Source: Heliocidaris erythrogramma (lineage: Eukaryota; Echinodermata; Echinoidea; Camarodonta; Echinometridae). From it: 64,000 nucleotides of DNA. Made by a program: the position numbers and the translations under genes. The notes beneath the pieces are model-generated. The model saw only the letters and a program-made list of their open reading frames with translations. It was not told the origin of the DNA and did not search any database. This document shows positions 1 to 10,536 of this stretch, in pieces (position 1 is the stretch's first letter; every line of letters starts with the position of its first letter). The stretch covers positions 49,724,925 to 49,788,924 of the forward strand of contig CM046858.1 of the NCBI GenBank assembly GCA_025617745.1, written 5' to 3'.

Positions 1-2381
1 CTTCATGAAAAATAATGATGATTATGATGACTCAAAATTATCGCGGTAGTTCAGGCCCATGTGAAACAACGTCTGGAAATCCTTTTGACAAAATTTTTTT
101 TTCACACACTAGTTCGTGGCCTCAGCTCTTCGCTGATACCCTTTTTGTGCACATTGACATGCAAATACGGGCACAGCGAAAGCTTTTGTCAGGGTACCCC
201 TCACAGCATAACACGAAAGCTGGTAGAAAACGGAAACACAGTTTTGGAACCACTTTCGCGATGCAAGCGCACGGGCATTTCACATACCTAACCTATGTAG
301 GGTGCACGCGCCGGTATTCGGTCACTTAAAAAGAAATCGCCGCTGATATGAATACCTATCTCTTTAAATTGACAATCTACCATCAAAAGAACCGAAAAAT
401 TGTCCTTTGAATAATTATCAAAATAATTTAAAACATGGAAACTTACCCCCAAAAATATCGCCGACAGAAGAAGGAGAAGTTTTCCGCCCAGTATTCGGTC
501 GGCGCCGCCCACAATTTCGGGTTCCCTGAAGATCAATGACAAAGCTGTTGTTGTTTAAGGAAAAGGCACTTGTGACCTAATAAAAACACATGTGTTTAAT
601 ATAAAAGTATTTTCCATATTACATATTTAAAGAAGGCGATATGTTATAAACATTCCCGAGTTACTGAGTTACTAGCCAACTGGGTGAGAGCTAGAACCTA
701 GCCACTCCCAATGACTAGCCGAGAAGGACCAGACAACAACCACAGACCATCGTGATGAAAAATATACCACCACGTACATGATCTAATGTGAGAGGAGTGA
801 GACAGCCATAACTGGGGGGCTTCCAAAAAATAAGAAAAGATGATTCAATGGGTTATGCAATGAGTCGGGTGCGTTGAGATGTTATTGTTAGTGCTTAGAT
901 TTGTTAGGCATAGGCCTAGGCCTACTTGAACTTGAGTCAGAGTTGAAGCCCCGCATAATTAAGACATTGGCATATTAAAATTTAAAAAACAGCACCCAAA
1001 CTGCCAAAGTTAAACTGCCAAACTAGGCATGCTACTTCAGTACTTGCTAGATCAGATGGCTGCACGCGGCTCCCGACCGTTGAGCTCTGGCTTGACCTGA
1101 TCCACGAGGCACTATTACCACTATGTCATGTGTATTGCCCATGATTCCATGAAAAGGCTCAAGCTCTGAGCTCCGTTTGCTCTTTTCCAACTTCCACAAA
1201 GACTTTGTCTTGAATTTTGAATAAGTGGCTATATCATATCGTGGAATAGGTCTCCGCTCATTCAGTGTGTACGCATACACTTGTGTGTTATGTCTATGGG
1301 AGTGGAATGCTGTTGCCACCAGCACTGACGAAATAAACGGCAGTGAATGGACTGGTGACTTATTCCACGATAATGCAGAATATGTGAGATTAAGAATAAG
1401 AATATGAAAAAAATAAATTCGGACAGGAATGATATGGCTTGTGCTTGCTTAATTATACCTTGCAGTTACACGTGTCTACATGTCAGTTGATGCAGCGTGT
1501 GTGTGTGTGTGTGTGTGATTGGTTTGGTTTTGGTTTTGTTTGAGTTTAAAGGCACTTCTCATTCAGTGTGAATATTTGCGCCTGGTTGGGTTTTTACCAC
1601 TCACACTTACACAACTTTATTGGAGATAACCTCGCACTCTGTACCTTCGTACCGCGAGGAATTGCCTCCAATAGCAAGTGTGTGATCTCTAGCACATATG
1701 TGTGCTGGAAAGGAGCAAGATTGCTGGCCAAAAACAGCCTGAAAATTTCACTTATCAAGATGATAAAGATTCTATTGAAGAATCTGGCGTGAAATCAGCT
1801 ATTCTATATCATTCTAAAATGTAGAAGGAAGTATTTTCTCAAAATTTTGCTGATTATATTGGTGTTGTTACCTCTTCAACTTAGAAGTTGTGACCGCCGC
1901 CGAAATTGACACAGCCCCACATAGGCCTAATGATGGTTCTGTGAGTGGGTTTTTACAGACGTGTATCAATCATTTATGATTGTTTACGTCTTGCGTCTGG
2001 GGACCGACCTTTAACGTCGCCATCCGATGTTCTAGATGAATGTGTATCGCAGCACTAACTACATGTAAGTTGTTGTGATGTGAGATGCCAGATTTTATTG
2101 CGCTAATCACTTTACGTGAATGTACCGCATCCATTCGCGTGAATTGATTAGCGCAAATAAATTTAGCATCTCGCCGCACATCTTAGTGTTACACTGCACA
2201 TTCATATACAGGTAGCAAATTTTAGCATCCGTGTATATTTATTTTTGAGCGCTGCCGCAAACCCAAAACAACTTTCCTTTCCTTTGTCTTTGAGCATGTT
2301 GAGACTTGAGAGAATATCTACCTTAACAGGTGATGCTGTTCTATCTAAATAAAACTTATTTTAATATATTTTGTTTTGTAG
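1..2381. other. Upstream flank of SYF2, no gene recognised
   Basis: I see no convincing coding exon here. A GT dinucleotide run lies at about 1496-1517. An imperfect hairpin of roughly 170 bp (about 2035-2205) has arms that carry matching blocks near 2085-2105 and 2145-2172, and it is probably a miniature element. The missing short first coding exon of SYF2 should lie here or further upstream, because the first exon I can place (2382) begins at a splice acceptor and not at a start codon. Short open frames in this stretch show no family signature. Confidence 0.5.
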
Positions 2382-5300
2382 GCCAAGGATGTTCCATCCT
2401 GTTCCTCAAGCAGACCTGAACTTCCTGAGGGGTCAGCATCAGGGTCAGCATCAGGGTCAGGGGTCAGATCAGAGGCTCAGAAGAAGATGGATAGAATGAA
2501 CAGAATCAAGAACCTTCATCTCAAGAGGGTGAGAATCCATTATCTCTATCAAGTATTTCAAGTAGATGCATTCTCATGCTGTGAAAAAAAATACACAGGA
2601 GCAGCGAGTGATTTAGGTCTGAAAAACTTTTTTAAAGTGACAGTAAATTGAAGCTCCTAATTGGCGCCATCTTAACAGGATTTGAAAAGTGTCTGTGCCT
2701 CTAATTTTCCCATCATGCCCCATTCTAGTTTGTAGAAGCTTAGAATGTATCTGTAGGCAATTTCCACACGTGCAACGTCAAAAATAATAGTTTGAGATAT
2801 AAAATGTGCATGTGCATGTTTTCCCAACAGCTGTTTGTCGAAATTCAAAATAAAATGCAATTAATTTTCAAATTATAATCTCAATTAGCAGTTACTGTAA
2901 GGTGGCGCTGTTCAAGTTTTGCCAGTTTAATCCATTTTAAAATCTCTATTTAAAAAATACATAAAAATTGCTGGAAGAAAATCTCATATGGACAACAGCA
3001 ATTCTCAAAAGAGCTGATCTTCTGAACTATACAGTATTTTCCAGAGTTTTCATAACTGGTTTCAACTTTGCATTTTAGAATGTATGTTAAGCCAAGACAG
3101 AAAGAAATTTTCTTGCCTATTTTGTTTCAAAGGAGACTGATATCATTGAAGTGCTTCTCATTATAATATTCAGTGGGTTTTTTTTTTAATTTGGCAAGAA
3201 TAGAGTACCGAAGTGCTGACGTCATATTCGCTCGTCGTCCAGGATACTGGTTCCAAACAACAGAGCCCGTGCATGAGGTTCACCGCGAAGTCATTCGAGC
3301 AACGGGCTGGAGCAGGGCAATTTCAGTGTTTGGCGCTGGTGTGATCACCACGCCATTGTTTAGCACAAAATTGTTTAGAACCAGCAACCTTGACAACTTG
3401 GCCGGTATGACGTCACACTTCGGTACTCTATACTCGTGATGGTGTTTGAATATCTTCATTTTGTATATGTGCATATATGTAGTATCTTTTGAAATTATTT
3501 TTAATTTTATTATTTGGGGGGTTTGGGGGGTTATGTTTGATTTGAAACAAAGGATTTTCTCAATCTTAAATTATATGTTCAGTTTTATTTCATGCAAATT
3601 CAATGTGGAATTGTTTATTATATATTGTTATGTATATTTAGATTACCTTGGAGGCTATATATCTGGTCCCTTATAATTGTGATAGGTCCCTTATAATTGT
3701 GATAGGTCCATCGTCCTGATTGCCATTGCACAATTTATTTCACTGCATATATATATTTTTAAAAATAGTTATAGGTTTTACAGCATATGGACATTTTCAA
3801 TAACTGTTAAAATGTTTTTATTTTTTGACTGAAAATGTCTTGATTATTGTTAGAATGAAGCCAGGAAGCTGAACCATGTAGAGCTTGTTGAGGAGGACAG
3901 AAGAAACAAACTTCCTGTGAATCATGAAGCACAGAAGAGAAGGAATGAATGGATTCTCAAAGATGAAGAACAGAGAAAGGTAAATATACAGTAGTTATTA
4001 TTGATTGATCGGCATCACTTGTGCCTGGGAGGGGGAAAGTAAACATAATCATTATGATGCAAGGATCTCTCCTCCCAGTTGATCCTAAATTTGATCCTAA
4101 ATTTGATAGCCTTTTTCACACACTGCCCTGCTAATGTGGAATTCAATTTAACTACTGTTACTGTATGTGAAGGAAACAAGATCTTTGATAAATATGAATG
4201 TGGATAATATCATATTAGCATTGTAATTATTAAGGCCACCGCATACTGTACGATCCGATGGGTCCGCAACTGAGTGAGGGGAGATGTGATATCACAGCTC
4301 TTGTCTGATTGTGAGTCGCACACCAGGATCGTAAGGTGTGCGATGGCCTTTATACAAGCTTGGTAGATATCATATGAGTCATTTCTTGGTTGCATTGTAG
4401 CAAGCTGAAGCTCGAGGAGAAGACTACGAAAGAGTGAAGATGTTGAATATGTCAGCGGAGGAGGCTGAAAGGTTCGAAAGGAAGAAAAAGAAGAAGAACC
4501 CTGACCAAGGCTTTGCAGGTAAGTCACAATATGTCCTTATTTTTGTTTGAACTTGTATGTATTTGTTTGTCCTTCATTATTTTCATGTGTGATATGTCTC
4601 TTCTAGGTCTCTATGTCTATCTTTGTCTGTTTTGTCTATTTCTGTCTGCTAAATCTATGTCTGTCTATATGTTTGGCTGTATGTTAAAAGATACAGTTGA
4701 GTTCTGGGCCCTGTTTCATAAAACTTGCCATCAATGACAAGTTGCAATAACTGTTATAAGCTACTGAAATCCTTGCATCTGATTGGCTGAGAGCAAATTT
4801 GTCGGTAAAAATCACAGGCAAGACACTTGATGAAATGCCCCCCTGGTCATGCGATTACATTTTGAAAGAAACAGTCTCAAAGCAATTGGGAAAGGGTGAT
4901 CTATCTACATGAGAATTGGTGTATACTTTGAGGTTCTGGAATCATCAAAATGTATAGAAATTGACCCATTCTCGCTGTAAAGCACATGCACTGCACACAG
5001 AAATGGGTATATGGGACTGCACACACGATGTGGATGAATGTTTGGCCCAAACATTTCAGCTATTTCTAGTCATATTTGAGGGCATTTGAAGAAAAATCCT
5101 TTTCAGGGGACATTTTTACTATGATATTATTCCAAACTGGCATAAAAGGAATGAGAAAGCTCACAAATTATTTTTCACCTTTCCTAGAACTCATCTTCCC
5201 TTTAATCTCTCTCTCTTTTTCTCTCTCTCTTATTCACTCTCTCTTATTCACTCTCTTACTCACTCTCTCTCTCACTCACTCTCTGACCCCCTGTACCTTT

Positions 5301-6961
5301 TCATGTCAATATCTGTCTTTCCATCTGTGTTTTCTGCATCTGAATCTGTCTCTTTCATCTTTTTGCACCTCATTCAATAGCTGCCAACCATTCCTGTTTT
5401 GGAGGAATAATATTTCTGGCCTTCAAACTAATGTGAATCATTCTTATCTTTTCTGAAAACTTCTGTGCAAAAGAATGTTATATGAGCTGGATTGGTTAAT
5501 TGTAGGCATTTTGTCCGTCCATGACATTGAATATTTTATGGATTATAAGTTTAGTAGGCCACTGTGGCAACTAAATTTTATCAAATTTCAACCCCTGCAG
5601 CGATGCAGTACCCAATGAAACATAACATAGCTCTCTTTAATTAAATACTTGTTTTCTACAGGTCTTCAAACCTTCAAAATTTGTCAAATATCCATCCATG
5701 ACTAACTGATCAGGCTTACCCTAGTAAAAAAGTACCATAGTACCCATGGTAATTTTACAGTAATTTGACCAAATTACCATCAAATCATTGTAATTTGATA
5801 GTACTTTGCATGATTTGATGTTAATTTGGTCAAATTACCATGGGTACTATGGTTCTTTTTTACAAGGGTATATACACTGTATTGATGTATTTCTAACTGT
5901 TTGATGTAAAAAGTTTGGCAGGCATGTCATTCTATGATGCTTTCTTTATCAATGATTTTCTTTGCCACCAGACTACGAGCAAGCCACCTTCCGCCAGTAC
6001 CAGCGACTGACCAAGCAGATGAAGCCAGACCTTGATGGGTACGAGAGACAGAAGGAGAAGCTAGGTGATGATATCTACCCTGATCAAGACACTCTCAGTC
6101 AGGTGGAGTTCAAAGACACAGAGGAAGGCATCAACAGGATGGTCGAAGATCTGGAGAAACAGTGAGTCTTTAAGAATCCCTGCAGATATATATTTTTATC
6201 ACGTGCATTTTTGTAAGGGAGTTTTCAAGAAGAAAAGGGAAGAAACTGAACAAAAGATAAACAAAAAGAGACACAGGAGAAGAAGAAACACAGAGGAAAG
6301 TTATTATGATAAGAGAGAAGGGAAAAGATAATGATAGAAAGAGAAAGAGCAATAGAATGATTGAGGAGAAAATGGAGAATGTATTTGTAATGAAGATGTG
6401 TTTTAATTTAGGATTACAATTATCTTTAATGCCGTTATCATAATTGTTTCACTTTTTATTCAGGGATTTTTTTTTTTAAAATAATGTTACATTTTTGCAT
6501 TGGATATTTTGGTAATCGTTAGTAACAAATTTCCTTAAAATTTTCTTAATGTTTTCCACAGATTATGAATAATTTGAAACCAAAATACATCTCAAAGAAA
6601 TTGTTTACATGCCTTGATACTGGCCGTTTAGAATACAGGGTTAGAAAAACAGTTAAAGAAAAACAGAAGACGAAAAAAAAAAAAAATTTTACACTTTCCG
6701 TGTGAAGCTTACTGCCTGGCGATCATTATGAATATCATTTATGGTGTTAATCTAAATCAAACTTATTTCTCTATATTGTATTTTTTTTGCAACAGGATTG
6801 AAAAGAGAGAAAAGTACAGCAGGAGAAGAGCCTTCAATGAAGAGGATGACGTTGATTACATCAACGAACGTAACATGAGATTCAACAAGAAGATTGAGCG
6901 CTTCTATGGCAAATACACTGCCGAGATCAAACAGAATCTGGAGAGGGGAACTGCTGTCTAG
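2382..6961 (+). CDS. SYF2: Pre-mRNA-splicing factor SYF2 (five visible coding exons)
   Basis: SYF2 is a small nuclear protein of the NTC-related part of the activated spliceosome. Exons joined by GT/AG and by reading phase are 2382-2528, 3854-3979, 4401-4518, 5972-6161 and 6796-6961 (stop TAG at 6959-6961). Together they encode 248 residues, against 243 in human SYF2. The family core is clear: [15 protein letters not shown] at the start of the second exon, GEDYERVK, then [13 protein letters not shown], and the highly conserved carboxyl end [13 protein letters not shown] followed by [19 protein letters not shown]. The first visible exon is entered at phase 0 from an acceptor (AG at 2380-2381), so a short upstream exon with the start codon is missing. 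Its amino-terminal part carries a Ser/Gly/Ala repeat encoded by a duplicated GGGTCAGCATCA motif (about 2430-2465), which is not a conserved family feature. Identification is by recognised sequence similarity. Confidence 0.95.
3203..3428. mobile_element. TA-flanked miniature inverted-repeat element
   Basis: The ends are inverted copies of GAGTACCGAAGTG, continuing through a TGACGTCAT block. The element is flanked on both sides by TA (3201-3202 and 3429-3430). A TA target duplication suggests a Tc1/mariner-type non-autonomous element. It lies in the first visible SYF2 intron and codes for nothing recognisable. Confidence 0.75.
3665..3709. repeat. 20-bp tandem duplication
   Basis: The 20-bp unit GGTCCCTTATAATTGTGATA occurs twice without change, followed by the first five bases of a third copy, inside a SYF2 intron. 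Confidence 0.9.
4230..4352. mobile_element. Short imperfect hairpin (probable MITE)
   Basis: About 25 bp at 4232-4256 (starting AAGGCCACCGCA) is the imperfect reverse complement of 4326-4350. The element is about 120 bp, is intronic in SYF2 and has no coding capacity. Confidence 0.6.
4689..5203 (+). mobile_element. Family A miniature element with a family C hairpin inserted in it
   Basis: Family A copies in this window run from GTTGAGTTCTGGTCATGCG to AGAACTCAACTTTCCC (the ends are inverted repeats). They share a body with ATTTCAGCTGTTTCTTGTCA, a CTGCACACA block and TCCTTTTCAGGGGACA. Here the left end is interrupted after GTTGAGTTCTGG by a family C hairpin (about 4705-4853), and family A then resumes at TCATGCGATT. 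The nesting shows that C inserted after A at this locus. A CT-rich run follows at 5203-5285. Confidence 0.75.
4705..4853. mobile_element. Family C hairpin MITE, copy 1
   Basis: Family C copies are about 135-155 bp. Their inverted ends carry a GTTTCATAAAAC or GCGTTTCATCAAG block, and their conserved core reads AGCCAATCAGATGCAAGG then ATTTCAGTAGCTTATAAC (here on the opposite strand). This copy sits inside a family A element. Confidence 0.75.
5718..5871. mobile_element. Hairpin MITE with ~40-bp inverted ends
   Basis: The left end (containing ACCATAGTACCCATGGTAAT, 5734-5753) and the right end (ATTACCATGGGTACTATGGT) are near-perfect reverse complements over about 40 bp. The element is about 153 bp and lies in the SYF2 intron before the exon at 5972. 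Confidence 0.8.
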
Positions 6962-7500
6962 ACTCAAGAAAAACAGTGGACTTCTGAAAAGAAGAGACCT
7001 TTAATGCTAGCTGAGCCCACAGTAATATTTAGAGAGACTTATACTTGAAGACGAAAGGCTGTGATGGCAACTCAAGGATATGCAGGAGACCTTGATGATT
7101 GTTAAAAGGCTTTTGATAGTGCAACATTGGCCCGTATTCTGAACTCTGGTTTAACTTAAACCATGGTATAAATGTGTGGTTTAACTATGGGCAGCCAAAT
7201 GTGACACAAATCTCTAACAGTAGATATTCAATTTATCAGCAGTTTTGGTACTCAATCTTTTAAAAAATGTCTGGGAATGACAAGTACAATAGTTTTCTTG
7301 ACCATTAAAGCATGAGACCAGAATCCAGTAACCATAAGGAACATACAGTGTGAACAAATTTTTGACATTTTTGGCTACCCATACTTAAACCAGATTTAAA
7401 CCATGGTTTTAAGTTAAACCGGAGTTCAGAATACGGGCCATTGTGTGTAATAAACTTGTCATACAAGGTGCATATTTCCATGATGATGAAGAGAAATAAA
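6962..7500 (+). other. SYF2: SYF2 3' untranslated region and candidate poly(A) signal
   Basis: Non-coding sequence follows the SYF2 stop codon. AATAAA occurs at 7495-7500 and is a candidate poly(A) signal. A second AATAAA near 9011 would give a longer 3' UTR. The sequence alone cannot choose between them. A hairpin MITE occupies 7128-7440. Confidence 0.5.
7128..7440. mobile_element. MITE with ~60-bp inverted ends in the SYF2 3' UTR
   Basis: About 60 bp at each end are inverted copies, beginning GGCCCGTATTCTGAACTC at the left and ending GAGTTCAGAATACGGGCC at the right. The interior has no ORF. If the SYF2 transcript ends at or after 7500, this hairpin would be part of the mRNA. Confidence 0.85.
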
Positions 7501-9886
7501 ACCTTGGGCTTGTCTTTTAAATAGTTGTTTGGTAAGAGTCAGTGATAGGATTGCTGATCGATTCCTATCATTACAACTCCCAAGACGGTGACACGACCTT
7601 TGCTCCTGCGACATTTGCTCCACCGTCCATATCTCGAAAGGTCAAAGGTTAAGGTCAAGATCGTGATGTGTAGATTAGAATTAGGGTTAGGGTTTATGGC
7701 TAGGGTTAGGTTTAGGATTAACATGGCAAAGTTAGACCGGAGCAATTGTCACAGGAACAAATGTCATGGAACTCCCAAGACAGGACCCTAGAGTCCATGA
7801 AGCGGTACAGCAGTTTGTTTAATAGAATTTTATGACGATGTAAAACTGCAGTAGGACTTCGTTCCAAAGTTAATGGGAAAATGAGAATGTATGTACAGCG
7901 TGGCAATTTGGCATATAAACAGAGTCCGTGAATATTGTTCGCTGAGAGCCGGAAGTGTGCCTAGTCGTAATATTTACATAAACACCCTTCTCTCTCTCAG
8001 CAGGCTAGGTATATATGAGAGAGTGTGTAGCAGGTCGTAGAGAACTAATCATAGAGATCCAGGAAGATGTATTTGAAAAACTGTGCCATGAGTTTAGAAT
8101 ATGATATGTACAGGATTTTTTTAATGAATTACCCAAGACATTAGTCTGCCGTTATCTAAGAGGGGTTAAAAGAATAGGTGTGATGCAAGTTGACAGCAGA
8201 ATTTTTACATTGTATAGAGGAACAGTCAGGTCGGTTTTGTAATTTTATGTTGGAAAAGAGGACTCTAAATATTATTGAAGAAAAGGAAACGGCCATCCTA
8301 ATTTAATTTTAAAAACTGTTATTTATTCTTTTTAAGTGACCTAACGAATTGTTTTTTTAGTATTTTTGAAAATTGTTTTCTATTTCATTATATTCCTGTT
8401 GTAATGAAATATCTGGGCTTGTCTGCAGAGGGCCACAAGGACATTAACTCATTTACATGGAATTAACACCCCTCTGACCTTTAAGACAAAGGAAACAAAT
8501 GAAATCTTAACTTCTGAAAGAGGGGGTGAAATATAAGAAGAGGGTCTCAGGGAGCTGGAAACAAATGAAATCTTAACTTCTGATAGAGGGGGTGAAATAT
8601 AAGGAGAGGATCTCGGGGAGCTGGGATATATAGTTTCTGGGTAACAAAGAGATAATGATGTGGGCTCTGGAAAGTTCATTCTCGCATCTCACATAAGAAA
8701 TATTAGTATTTTGCAAATGTACCTCGTTATAAACAAACTCCTTGGGCCAAGGAAATTTCCTGGTTATACTGAAACCTTGTGATATCAGGGCTAAAACACA
8801 GTAGAATACAAAGAAGTGGGACCGGGACTTTATAACAAGGTTCGACTGTACCGCAATTCATTTTATTGTATTTAGTGGCATGATCAGTGCTATAACTTAC
8901 TACAAAGAAAAAAAATTATTAATTTGAGGAATTATTTTGTACAGTGTGTCACATTTTTTCCATTGTTTTTTATGTTATTAGTTGTATGTATATGTCATTT
9001 GTACAAATATCAATAAATCCTATATATGAATTGTATTCTTTGTTTTTGGATCTCAATTGAAGTACAGTGTACATTAAGTACATTAATCAACACTTTATAA
9101 GTAGGCGACCCAAAACCTTTTCAAAAGGAGGGGTTTACAATAATAACAAATCTTTCATAAATATCGGTACGCTGTAGTAGGTTCTGCAACTTCATGAATT
9201 AGATCAGTTTTTAACTATTCACTAAACTTCCCAAACTTTCTCCATCATTCTTTCTTCTCTCTTTCATCTTTTCGGGATGTCTCTACTCTCTTTCACTTCC
9301 TTTTTACGACCCATGACCTTTTACACATTTAATACCACTTTCCCTTGTTATCTCTCTCTACCTGTTTATGTCTGTGTCTCTTTCAATCCCATGTATCCTC
9401 TGTGTGAGTGTGTGTGTGCGTTGGTGTTCACCGGCATCCGTGGGACACTAATATGAAAACACACCTTCGAACCAAGGACACACACGTGACCGAGGACCGT
9501 CCTCGTTTTGATTTACAGTTTTGTTGGCTTTATTTTTAGCTTCTAACTACGCTGTTGACCTTATGAGCAGAGTCCACATTTGGGCGGTAGTGAAATTTTT
9601 CGTGTGTAAATTATTTTTTTTTGGCTTACGCACTCTATCCAACAGACGGGTACGCCCGGAAATTGAACGGGATTTATTTTTATTTAGTCTTCCAAGATTC
9701 TCTTCAAAAACAATTGAAAAATAACTAAATAGTTAATTATGAATAAGTCCACGGTTGAGTAATGTTGACACACAGTCCTTGTTTTCCGATGGAAACAAGT
9801 ATGTGTGTGTGTGTTAGTGTGAGTCGATAAGAAGGAAACCCAGATTTAACCCTAAATGTTGTTACAACCGTCAGTACTTATAGATT
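7501..9886. other. Intergenic region, no gene recognised
   Basis: I recognise no coding sequence. A short TTAGGG-rich stretch lies at 7681-7714. A fragment of a dispersed repeat about expanding CTTGTTATA-type blocks lies near 8720-8850 and resembles 21140-21300 and 57580-58025. A tandem duplication lies at about 8490-8625. The rest is AT-rich with CT/GT-rich runs around 9240-9420. Confidence 0.45.
8490..8625. repeat. ~70-bp tandem duplication
   Basis: Two adjacent copies, about 8490-8559 and 8560-8625, share GAAACAAATGAAATCTTAAC, an AGAGGGGGTGAAATATAA block and GGGAGCTGG. They differ at a few positions. Confidence 0.85.
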
Positions 9887-9888
9887 TA

Positions 9889-10082
9889 AAGGTAAAGTTG
9901 AGTTCTCGTCGGGGGATTACTTTGTGAAATAAATTGGGAAAGGTTGATTATATAGCACATGAGAATTTGTTTATGCTGTAAGGTTTTGGAATCACCAGAA
10001 TGACAAGAAATTGACTCGATCCTGTTGAGAGTCGCATGTACTGCACACAGAAATGTGTATATGGGACTACACACACACAAAC
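9889..10082 (+). mobile_element. Left half of a family A element split by ~10 kb of insertions
   Basis: The sequence runs from the family A left end (AAAGGTAAAGTTGAGTTCTC) to GTATATGGGACTACACACAC, where uninterrupted copies continue through a short CACAC stretch into TTTGGCCCAAACATTTCAG. The missing right half lies at 20137-20280. The break therefore marks the short AC run of the element as the original insertion target. Confidence 0.85.
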
Positions 10083-10086
10083 ACAC

Positions 10087-10148
<62 letters not shown>
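10083..10148. repeat. (AC)n microsatellite at the 3' side of the LINE
   Basis: A nearly pure AC run of about 60 bp borders the poly(T) that marks the LINE 3' end (LINE on the - strand). It is one of the AC tracts separating the pieces of the 10-20 kb insertion stack. Confidence 0.95.
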
Positions 10149-10150
<2 letters not shown>

Positions 10151-10536
10151 TTTTTTTGTTTTTGTTGATCTTTTATTTTCTCTCTTTTTCAAAATAAAGA
10201 ATGTACAATTATATACAAATAAACAATATGAATTAACAATATTAACACAACTTACATAGTATCAATAATACAAATGAAAAAGAAAGTTTCATATATAACA
10301 AAGCACCCCCTCCCCACCTCCCCCCCCCCCCCCCCATTCCGGTGTACCTGCTCACATTCCCATTTCTCACTTACTCAAATTAAAAAGTTGGAAAACTGAT
10401 GCTGTCAGGGAAGCTTCGTGGATGGGTAGGCCAAAAAAAAACAAAAAAACAAAACAAAAAAAAAAATTACTTCTTATGCATGACCAGCATAAAGGATATC
10501 GGTAAGGTATTAAATGAAGTACTACAACAGAATTCT

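Noticed and set aside
1225..1407. Candidate first exon for SYF2
   Set aside because: The frame has no family similarity, and no donor in it gives the phase 0 needed to join the exon at 2382.
7681..7720. TTAGGG-like telomeric motif
   Set aside because: Only a few imperfect copies occur in a short interstitial stretch, so it is not evidence of a telomere or fusion point.
9886..10259. Open frames of repeated Cys-Val or Thr-His on both strands
   Set aside because: They are translations of the (AC)n run and have no protein character.
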